From Ignavibacteriota bacterium (GTDB lineage Bacteria; Bacteroidota; Ignavibacteria; UBA10030; UBA6906), in the NCBI GenBank assembly GCA_016218065.1, contig JACRFA010000294.1:1-33022 (forward strand): a stretch of 33,022 nucleotides of DNA, given 5' to 3'. A model generated the notes under the pieces. The model saw nothing but the letters and a program-made list of their open reading frames with translations, was not told the origin of the DNA and searched no databases. The first letter of the stretch is position 1, and every line of letters starts with the position of its first letter. Positions 23,441 to 30,682 of this stretch are shown here, piece by piece. A program made the translations under genes and the position numbers.

Positions 23441-26101
23441 ATGAACATGATGCTACATAAACGCATAGCGCTTCTTGCCGGCCTGGCGCTGGTTTCAGCG
23501 CTGGCATTCGGCGGAACAACAGGGAAGATTTCCGGTCGCGTGCTTGATAAGAGCCAGGAGCCGCTTCCCAGCACAAACGTCATTGTCGTCGGAACCGCAC
23601 TTGGCGCGGTCACCGACCTTGATGGCTATTACTCGATTCTGAACGTACCACCGGGGAGGCATGAGGTTCAATTCCGTTTAGTTGGGTACAGGCCCGTGTC
23701 CGTCAAACAGGTTCAGGTGAATGTGAACAACACGACGAAACTGGATGCATCGCTTGAAGAAGACGCGATCACAACGGACGCCGTGGTTGTCGTCGCCAAG
23801 CGGCCTGTTGTGGAGGTCGGGCTTACGAGCACGGTCGCGACAGTGACCGATCAGGACATCAAGGCATTACCGGTGCAAGAGCTGCAAGATATCGTCAATC
23901 TGCAAGCAGGCGTTGTAGATGGACACTTCCGCGGCGGCAGAGCAGGCGAAGTCCAATTTCAAGTGAACGGCGTTTCGGTGAACAATGCGTATGACAACAA
24001 GTCGAGCATCAGAATCGATCGCTCGCTCATTCAGGAGGTGCAGGTCATTACCGGAACCTTCGATGCAGAGTACGGGCAGGCGATGAGTGGTGTTGTGAAC
24101 ACCGTTCTGAAATCCGGCGGCGAAGTTTTTCAACTGAACGCAGAAGCCATTGCAGGAGATTTCGTCTATGCAAGCGGAGGCAAGCGAGGTCTGACGTACA
24201 AAGCGCATCCCGGATCGTTGCAGAACTACCAACTCAGTCTCAGCGGTCCCACAGGTATTCCTCAGACGTATTTTCTCGTGAATGCTCGACGCAATGTGTT
24301 TGATGACTATCTGTATGGCGAGCGACGATTTGTCCCGACTGACACGGCGGATTTCGAACGGAGAATTGTCTATCCGACAGGAGATAAGAAGCAGGTCGCG
24401 CTCGGTTACAGTCGCGAATGGTCGGGACTTGCGCGAGTCACCAACCGTTCGATCAATGGAATGGAAATTAGTTACCAGGCCCTATTCAACTTCATTCAAG
24501 GGCGCGGACAGAGCTTTGCATGGCGCTTGAATCCCGATGGCATGAAGACTCAGAAGACCACGTCGCTTGTACACGGATTCGATTTCACGCATTCGATTTC
24601 TTCAACGACATTCTACACCATCAACCTCAGGCAGAACTACTTCGACTACCGCGATTGGGTGTACGACGATTTCTACGACAGACGATACGACATTGCCGGC
24701 GTCGCAAAATCGATGGCTGCCGATTACGAATACGGCGCGATCATACAGGGCGTCGACTTCGGACGCTTCCGCCAAAAGACCAATGCAGGAGTTGTGAAAG
24801 TGGGTGTGACAAGTCAAGTCACACGCGAACACCAATTGAAGTTCGGCGGAGAATTTACCATCTCCAACATCCAGTTCGGAACTGCCGGAACACTTACGTA
24901 CCGCAATGTTGCTGGACGCGACACGCTTGTCCGATACGTTGATTTTCCCCCCGACTTTCCCGGCATCCAGGAGTATCGCCCCATCGGGGTTTCCGCGTAC
25001 GCGCACGACCTGATCGAGTGGAACGACCTCACGATACGCGCGGGTGTGCGGTTCGAGTACTTTAACCCACGGTCATCGTTGCCCGGCGATTTACAAAATC
25101 CCGCGAATGCCATTGATCTTGATGGCGACCTTGTGCCGGATTCGACTTTGGCAAGGCGGGCGACGAAGAAACTTACCGTTGCGCCGCGCATCGGTGTATC
25201 GTATCCCATCACCGCCACGTCGTCCGTCTTCTTTTCGTATGGACACTTCTACCAGCTTCCGCCACTGGGGCAAATCTTCGGCAATGCCGATTACGCGCGT
25301 CTTGCGCGCATTCAAGCCGGTACGGACGAGTATGGCGTGCTCGGCAATCCGGATGTGAAGCCGGAGAAGACAGTGCATTACGAATTTGGGTACAAGAATG
25401 CCGTCACAGATTATCTTGGCGTGACGGTGAACCTTTTCTACAAAGACATTCGCGATCTCCTCGGCGTCGAATTCGTTTCGACGTACACCAACGCTCGATA
25501 TGCGCGGCTGACGAATGTGGATTTCGGGAACGTTATCGGTTTCACAATTTCGCTCGACCAACGACGCGTCGGTCTGCTCAGCTCAACGCTGGATTATACC
25601 TGGCAGATGGCGCAGGGCAACTCCAGCGATCCGTATGAGACGGCAAATCTTGCGGAGGCAAAAAAGGATGCGCGCCCACGCCAGGTGCCGTTAGGCTGGG
25701 ACCAACGCCACACGCTCAATATGACTGTGCAACTTTCTGAACCCGACAATTTTTCGGTAAGTTCGATTCTTCGCTTTGGGAGCGGCTTGCCCTACACACC
25801 GGCAATCGGTTCAGGGTTTGGATCTCAAATTGAAACGAATTCCGGTCGGAGACCGAGCGGCGTATTGGTGGATTTTCGCGCCGAAAAATATTTCTCAATT
25901 GCCGGAATGAACGCGAGCCTGTTTGCTCGAGTCTTCAATGTGTTTGATGCAACCTACTTCAATGGCGCCGTGTTTGCGACAACCGGAAGTCCGGACTACT
26001 CATTACAACCTGCAACTGATCGGAATTCGCTTGCCGACCCGACCCGGTACTATCAGCCACGCCGCATCGAGATTGGCATTTCGATGAACACCTCGCTATG
26101 A
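23441..26101 (+). CDS. TonB-dependent outer-membrane receptor (carboxypeptidase-regulatory plus plug plus barrel)
   Basis: This 886-residue protein has a signal peptide (residues ~1-25, I-A-L-L-A-G-L-A-L-V-S-A-L-A-F-G). A carboxypeptidase-regulatory-like domain follows at ~28-110 (G-K-I-S-G-R-V-L-D ... D-L-D-G-Y-Y-S-I). The plug is at ~115-230 (T-D-Q-D-I-K-A-L-P-V, V-N-G-V-S-V-N, F-D-A-E-Y-G-Q-A-M-S-G-V-V-N), and the rest is a large barrel. One extracellular-loop candidate is acidic (D-L-D-G-D-L-V-P-D). Start is ATG 23441; ATGs at 23447 and 23450 are alternatives and the ribosome-binding site is weak. Its stop overlaps an ATGA with the next gene, so it forms an operon with the large secreted protein and the PorV-like protein. 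By context it probably imports an oligosaccharide, by analogy with SusC, although no SusD homologue is recognisable. Confidence 0.93.
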   Translation: MNMMLHKRIALLAGLALVSALAFGGTTGKISGRVLDKSQEPLPSTNVIVVGTALGAVTDLDGYYSILNVPPGRHEVQFRLVGYRPVSVKQVQVNVNNTTKLDASLEEDAITTDAVVVVAKRPVVEVGLTSTVATVTDQDIKALPVQELQDIVNLQAGVVDGHFRGGRAGEVQFQVNGVSVNNAYDNKSSIRIDRSLIQEVQVITGTFDAEYGQAMSGVVNTVLKSGGEVFQLNAEAIAGDFVYASGGKRGLTYKAHPGSLQNYQLSLSGPTGIPQTYFLVNARRNVFDDYLYGERRFVPTDTADFERRIVYPTGDKKQVALGYSREWSGLARVTNRSINGMEISYQALFNFIQGRGQSFAWRLNPDGMKTQKTTSLVHGFDFTHSISSTTFYTINLRQNYFDYRDWVYDDFYDRRYDIAGVAKSMAADYEYGAIIQGVDFGRFRQKTNAGVVKVGVTSQVTREHQLKFGGEFTISNIQFGTAGTLTYRNVAGRDTLVRYVDFPPDFPGIQEYRPIGVSAYAHDLIEWNDLTIRAGVRFEYFNPRSSLPGDLQNPANAIDLDGDLVPDSTLARRATKKLTVAPRIGVSYPITATSSVFFSYGHFYQLPPLGQIFGNADYARLARIQAGTDEYGVLGNPDVKPEKTVHYEFGYKNAVTDYLGVTVNLFYKDIRDLLGVEFVSTYTNARYARLTNVDFGNVIGFTISLDQRRVGLLSSTLDYTWQMAQGNSSDPYETANLAEAKKDARPRQVPLGWDQRHTLNMTVQLSEPDNFSVSSILRFGSGLPYTPAIGSGFGSQIETNSGRRPSGVLVDFRAEKYFSIAGMNASLFARVFNVFDATYFNGAVFATTGSPDYSLQPATDRNSLADPTRYYQPRRIEIGISMNTSL

Positions 26102-26118
26102 CGATGGAGAACATTCCC

Positions 26119-29100
26119 ATGATGAAAGCAGATATGAAACCTTTACTCACCTTCCTCCTTGGGGCGTTTGCGTTTGTTGTGATCACGTCCGAGGTGTTTG
26201 CACAATTGCAACCTGTCATCCCTCCCGAGAAGCGAGGCGATTCACAATATGAACGTCTTGGCCTTCACGACGCGAACAACATTCGTACTCGGTTTTGGAG
26301 CTACGGCATGGTTGGAGATTATCCGACCGATCCGATTGGAGTGGACCTCAGCTCGTTTCACTCCTGTGAAGTGCCGAAAGGTTCCGGCATTAACTACAGC
26401 GATGGCATTACGCCATTTGTTCTGACACAAATTTTCCAACGCAATGGCGACACCGCGTGGATCATGGAAACAGGCTACCGCGAGCGGCAAGGAACTAGTC
26501 CGAACTTCAACCGCAAAATGCGTTTCGAGCCGAGGCCCGGATTTTTTCAACCCGATCCGGTTATCAACAGAGGATTGGCGCCTGCGCTCAGCAACGACCC
26601 GCGCACGTGGCCCACAACATGGCCCGACAAGGATCCGAGTTGGGATGGAACGTGGAACGGGTACTTCGGTAAACGCCCCGCTGCTGATCAGGAAAGCTTC
26701 ACCGTGATGGACGATAATTATTACGACGCGTGGCGGTACAGTCCCGACAACCGCGACACCACGCGCTATGGTCTTGGTTTGCGCGTAGAAGTGCGAGGCT
26801 TCCAATGGGCAAATCCACAAGCCGGCAATACGATTTTCTGGCACTACGATATTACCAATGAAAGCACGACGGATTATCCCGTCAACGGCCAGCCAGAGAA
26901 TATCATTTTCGGGATCTACATGGATTCCGGCGTGGGCGGTTCGGCGATTGGGTGCGACCCGGTGCCGGAGTCGGATGATGACAACGCTTTTTTTGATACA
27001 ACCTTTGGCATGAATCTCGTTTACACGTGGGACAATTATGGCCATGGTCGGGGGCTTAACAGAAATTGTGCGACGACCGGCTACCTCGGGTACGCATATC
27101 TTGAAACTCCCGGTAAGCCCGCCGATGGGATTGACAACGATGAAGATGGCATAACGGATGAAAGGCGAGACGGCGGACCGGGACAGTTGATTGTCGGTCA
27201 GGCGGCAATTGAAGCCTATGTTCGTGGGCATTACAACATGCAGCAATTCGATACGACGTTCGGACGCATCCAAACGCGCCCCGCCTTCCGCGCCGGGAAA
27301 TGGTGGACCGGAGATGAGGACATGGATTGGACGGAGGAGTTCAGCGACTTGGGCGCCGACGGCGTGCCGAACACGAACGACCCCGGCGAAGGAGATGGCC
27401 AGCCAACAAGCGGGGAAACAAATTTCGACAAGACCGACGTACACGAGTCGGATCAAATCGGACTGACGGGATTCAAATTCAATCGCATCAATGATCCGCA
27501 AGGAGGCGGACAAACGGATAACATCGTATTCTTTACGGACGACAAGAAATGGCCGCAGAGATTGTACCAGAAATTCACCGATCCGTCACCATCTGCTCGG
27601 TTCGATCCTCCCCTTGTCGCAAATTACAATATCGGCTTCCTGTTCGCTTCAGGTCCCTTCACACTCAAAGCTGGAAAGACCGAGCGGTTCAGTCTAGCGC
27701 TTGCGTATGGCGGCAACCTTGACGAGTTGCGGAATACGGTGCGGGTCGTTCAGGCGATCTACAATTCCAACTACCAGTTCGCCGTTCCGCCGCCGGCCCC
27801 GACACTCACCGCGGAGGCTGGCGATGGTTATGTGCAATTGTATTGGAATGACGAAGCGGAACGCTCAACGGACCCCGTAACATTTGAGAATGATTTCGAG
27901 GGGTATCGCATCTACCGCTCCACCGACCCTGATTTTCGCGATGTGAGAATCATACTCACGGGACGCGGGACGAATACGATTGGCAACGGGAAGCCCATCG
28001 CTCAGTTCGATCTGAAGAACAATCGTACCGGCTTCAGCGAGACCACCGTCGAGGGCGTTGCATACTATCTCGGCGGCGAAACCGGTCTCACGCATTCCTG
28101 GCGCGACACTACCGTGACGAACGGACAGCAATACTACTACGCCGTTACCTCATACGACTATGGCTCGGCCATCTCGCTGCCCCAGGGTGGTGTGTTCAAA
28201 TATTATCCTTCAGAGAATGCCATCAACGTTTCGCGCACGCTGCGCGGCGGCACGATCTTGCCGAAGAATGTTGTGAGCGTCAGGCCAAATCCCAAAGTAC
28301 TTGGCTACGCTCCGGCGCAGGCGTCGCAAGTAACGCACATCGCCGGCAGCGGTCAGGGCGCCATCCAGCTCAAGGTGATCAACTCGGCTCTTGTGCCCGA
28401 CAATCATCTGTTTGCAGTTTCATTCAATACTGTGCCCGACAGCGTTCATCCGATTTCATACAATCTCAAAGACAGCACGACGAACGAGGTTCTCTTTACC
28501 TCGGGCTCAGATTGGAATGCGAGCGGCATCGGACCGGTGGGCAAGGGAATTCTTCCGCTCATCTCAACGCCAGTCTCGATTGAGGTAGATTCTGCGCGAA
28601 GCGGGTTTGCGCCAGGAGCGACGACCAATGCGCAATTAAGCGTGAGCTACTCTCGTGGCGCCTCGATGCCAATCAATCACAAGCGGGAGGGCTTTCCGTA
28701 CGATCTGCGAATTACGTTTTCCGATCGTTACATCGATACGGTGATCACGACATTTGGACGATCACTGCCTGTGAAGTTCCGTGTCACCGCCCAAACTCCT
28801 TCCGGACCGAAGCGGCTGAATTGTTTTTTTGTGGACGCGAACGGCGACTCCACACTGAGTTACGCCGGTTCAGCCGAAGAAATCACGGCGCTTACCGGCC
28901 CGGACAGTCTGCTGTATATCGATCGCTATACGTGGAGTATTAAGCTCAGAGTTAACGCCGATTCAATCCGGACTCCGTCTGCAGGGGATGTGTACGACCT
29001 GCACTTGAAGTATCCATTTGGCGAGAGCGATCGTTTTGTTTTTGCGTCGAAGGGTGAAACGATTTCTGGAGACGCTGCAAAAAAAATGTTCAGTGGTGCG

Positions 29101-29403
29101 CCGTACGTTGTTCCGAATCCGTATGTGGGAGCGGCAAGCTTTGAACCCGAGCCGTATGGCGTGCAAGGTCGCGGCGATCGGCGAATCGAATTCCGCGGCC
29201 TGCCGCAGAGTTGCACCATTCGAATCTACACTGTGCGTGGAGAGCTTGTGCAAACGCTGCGCCACGATGCGACAACCGAGGGATACGTTCCGTGGGATCT
29301 GCGCACGAAAGATAATCTCGATGTTGCACCGGGTCTTTATGTCTTCCATGTCGATGCGGGGCAGTACGGTTCCCACATCGGCAAGTTTGCAATCATCAAG
29401 TGA
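26119..29403 (+). CDS. Large secreted protein with Ca-loop motifs, fn3-like domain and C-terminal sorting-like domain
   Basis: This protein is 1094 residues from ATG 26119, chosen because GGAGA (26106-26110) is 8 bases upstream and the signal peptide follows (L-L-T-F-L-L-G-A-F-A-F-V-V-I-T). An ATG at 26098 overlapping the receptor stop (ATGA) is the alternative, adding 7 residues. The first ~550 residues are unfamiliar but contain thrombospondin-3-like cation loops (D-G-I-D-N-D-E-D-G-I-T-D, near residue 337). Residues ~556-700 look like a fibronectin type III domain (V-Q-L-Y-W-N-D ... Y-R-I-Y-R-S ... Y-Y-Y-A-V-T-S). The last ~100 residues (V-V-P-N-P-Y-V, I-Y-T-V-R-G-E-L-V, P-G-L-Y-V-F-H-V) resemble a T9SS-type sorting domain of a variant class. 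Its position behind a TonB receptor suggests a surface partner; no enzymatic motif is visible. Confidence 0.8.
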   Translation: MMKADMKPLLTFLLGAFAFVVITSEVFAQLQPVIPPEKRGDSQYERLGLHDANNIRTRFWSYGMVGDYPTDPIGVDLSSFHSCEVPKGSGINYSDGITPFVLTQIFQRNGDTAWIMETGYRERQGTSPNFNRKMRFEPRPGFFQPDPVINRGLAPALSNDPRTWPTTWPDKDPSWDGTWNGYFGKRPAADQESFTVMDDNYYDAWRYSPDNRDTTRYGLGLRVEVRGFQWANPQAGNTIFWHYDITNESTTDYPVNGQPENIIFGIYMDSGVGGSAIGCDPVPESDDDNAFFDTTFGMNLVYTWDNYGHGRGLNRNCATTGYLGYAYLETPGKPADGIDNDEDGITDERRDGGPGQLIVGQAAIEAYVRGHYNMQQFDTTFGRIQTRPAFRAGKWWTGDEDMDWTEEFSDLGADGVPNTNDPGEGDGQPTSGETNFDKTDVHESDQIGLTGFKFNRINDPQGGGQTDNIVFFTDDKKWPQRLYQKFTDPSPSARFDPPLVANYNIGFLFASGPFTLKAGKTERFSLALAYGGNLDELRNTVRVVQAIYNSNYQFAVPPPAPTLTAEAGDGYVQLYWNDEAERSTDPVTFENDFEGYRIYRSTDPDFRDVRIILTGRGTNTIGNGKPIAQFDLKNNRTGFSETTVEGVAYYLGGETGLTHSWRDTTVTNGQQYYYAVTSYDYGSAISLPQGGVFKYYPSENAINVSRTLRGGTILPKNVVSVRPNPKVLGYAPAQASQVTHIAGSGQGAIQLKVINSALVPDNHLFAVSFNTVPDSVHPISYNLKDSTTNEVLFTSGSDWNASGIGPVGKGILPLISTPVSIEVDSARSGFAPGATTNAQLSVSYSRGASMPINHKREGFPYDLRITFSDRYIDTVITTFGRSLPVKFRVTAQTPSGPKRLNCFFVDANGDSTLSYAGSAEEITALTGPDSLLYIDRYTWSIKLRVNADSIRTPSAGDVYDLHLKYPFGESDRFVFASKGETISGDAAKKMFSGAPYVVPNPYVGAASFEPEPYGVQGRGDRRIEFRGLPQSCTIRIYTVRGELVQTLRHDATTEGYVPWDLRTKDNLDVAPGLYVFHVDAGQYGSHIGKFAIIK

Positions 29404-29410
29404 GGCGACT

Positions 29411-30421
29411 ATGATCAGGAAACTTCTCTTCTGCCTAACAATTATTTTCGCCGGTGTGGATTTTCCCTTTGCGCAGTCCAAAGTTGGAACAAGTGTCGGC
29501 GCGTTTCTTACGATTGAGCCGAGCGCGCGCATCGCGGGACGGGGAAATGCAGGCGTGACGTTGTACGACGAGCTTGAAGCCACGTACTACAATCCGGCTG
29601 CAATCGGTTATCTCAGCGGTCATGGCGCGCAATTTACCCACAGTCCATGGCTTGCGGATATTACGTATGACTATGCTGTGGTCGGTGCGAATCTCGGAGT
29701 GTTTGGCAATGTCTATGCAAATGTCACATCGCTGAACTCCGGTGAGATCGATGTGCGGACGGTCGAGAAGCCCCACGGCACGGGCGAACGGTACACCGTC
29801 TCGAATGTTGCCTTCGGTCTCGGCTACGGACGACAAGTCTCGGAACGTTTCTCCGTTGGAGTCCAGGTCAATTACATCACCGAAACCATCTGGCACAGCT
29901 CGATGAGCGCATTCTCGCTGAGCGTGGGAACCATCTACCGAATTTCCGAGGACGGCATACGCATCGGCGCGAGCATCTCCAACTTCGGAACCCGCGCAAA
30001 GTACGATGGGCGCGATTTGCGCATCCTGTACGATAGCGATCCGGCGAGGTACGGTGACAACTCAAATTTGCCCGGGGAGTTGTACACCGATGACTTCCCG
30101 CTGCCGATCGTGTTTCGCGTGGGGATCGGAATGCCGGTGAAAGTTGGAGAGGACAACATCATCTCATTTGCTGTCGATGCGTTTCATCCAAGCGATAACA
30201 CCGAAAGCGTGAGTCTGGGCGCAGAGTGGATGTTTCAAAACACGCTTGCCTTGCGTGCAGGATATCAGGAGATGTTCATGCCGGATTCGGAGCTTGGGTT
30301 GACGCTCGGCGCCGGCGTGCAGTACCAAATGGATGACTACCGGCTGAGTTTCGACTACGGCTGGGCTGAGCACGGACGATTGGAGAAGACTCACCGGTTG
30401 ACACTCGGGGTATCGTTCTGA
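29411..30421 (+). CDS. PorV/PorQ-family outer-membrane barrel protein
   Basis: This 336-residue protein has a signal peptide (M-I-R-K-L-L-F-C-L-T-I-I-F-A-G-V) ending near F-A-Q. The mature N-terminus has the family pattern V-G-T-S-V-G-A-F-L, A-R-I-A-G-R-G-N-A-G-V, and A-T-Y-Y-N-P-A-A-I-G, shared by PorV, PorQ and FadL-like barrels. The rest is regular amphipathic strands ending in L-T-L-G-V-S-F, with a C-terminal Phe as expected for barrel assembly. In T9SS organisms PorV escorts cargo to the cell-surface attachment complex. Additional PorV-like copies next to secreted proteins may be dedicated partners, which is inference here. ATG 29411 is 7 bp after the preceding stop; longer in-frame extensions upstream overlap the previous gene and are rejected. 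Confidence 0.88.
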   Translation: MIRKLLFCLTIIFAGVDFPFAQSKVGTSVGAFLTIEPSARIAGRGNAGVTLYDELEATYYNPAAIGYLSGHGAQFTHSPWLADITYDYAVVGANLGVFGNVYANVTSLNSGEIDVRTVEKPHGTGERYTVSNVAFGLGYGRQVSERFSVGVQVNYITETIWHSSMSAFSLSVGTIYRISEDGIRIGASISNFGTRAKYDGRDLRILYDSDPARYGDNSNLPGELYTDDFPLPIVFRVGIGMPVKVGEDNIISFAVDAFHPSDNTESVSLGAEWMFQNTLALRAGYQEMFMPDSELGLTLGAGVQYQMDDYRLSFDYGWAEHGRLEKTHRLTLGVSF

Positions 30422-30450
30422 TTCTTTGGGAACCACCCTGTGGGTCATAG

Positions 30451-30611
30451 CAGGTGTTGAAAAAGGCTCTCATGTCATTCCGATGGAGCGAAGCGACTGA
30501 GGAATCTCTCTCTTTTTGGATCAGATTCTCCCGAGGGGATGCCTTCGGCACTCACCCCGCCAAAGAGCGTCGGGGTTCGGAATGACATTGACCCAGTTTT
30601 TCAACAGCCTG
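30451..30611. mobile_element. 161-bp MITE-like element with imperfect terminal inverted repeats
   Basis: The left end reads CAGG-TGTTGAAAAA (30451-30464) and then ATGTCATTCCG (30472-30482). The right end, read on the minus strand, is CAGG-C-TGTTGAAAAA and then ATGTCATTCCG, giving ~33-bp imperfect inverted repeats. The interior carries the G-A-G-C-G-A-A-G-C-G / G-A-G-G-A-A-T-C-T type sequence often seen dispersed in genomes of this group. It is non-coding and only one copy is in the window. It lies between the PorV-like and GH94 genes. No obvious target-site duplication was found by eye. Confidence 0.7.
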
Positions 30612-30667
30612 ATAGTTGGATTTGAATAGTTTGCTTTGCTGGTGCTAGCCCAGCGCGGGTTGTAGAG

Positions 30668-30682
30668 AAAGGAAATTGATTG
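30668..30682 (+). promoter_or_regulatory. Ribosome-binding site that fixes a TTG start
   Basis: AAAGGA (30668-30673) lies 6 bases before TTG 30680-30682. An in-frame TGA sits immediately upstream (30677-30679), so the GH94 frame cannot begin earlier, and family-conserved sequence begins within ten codons of the TTG. Confidence 0.75.

Noticed and set aside
26242-27513. Long minus-strand open frame (423 codons)
   Set aside because: It lies entirely inside the large secreted-protein gene, has no ribosome-binding site and its translation shows no signal peptide, domain or plausible composition; it is an antisense shadow.
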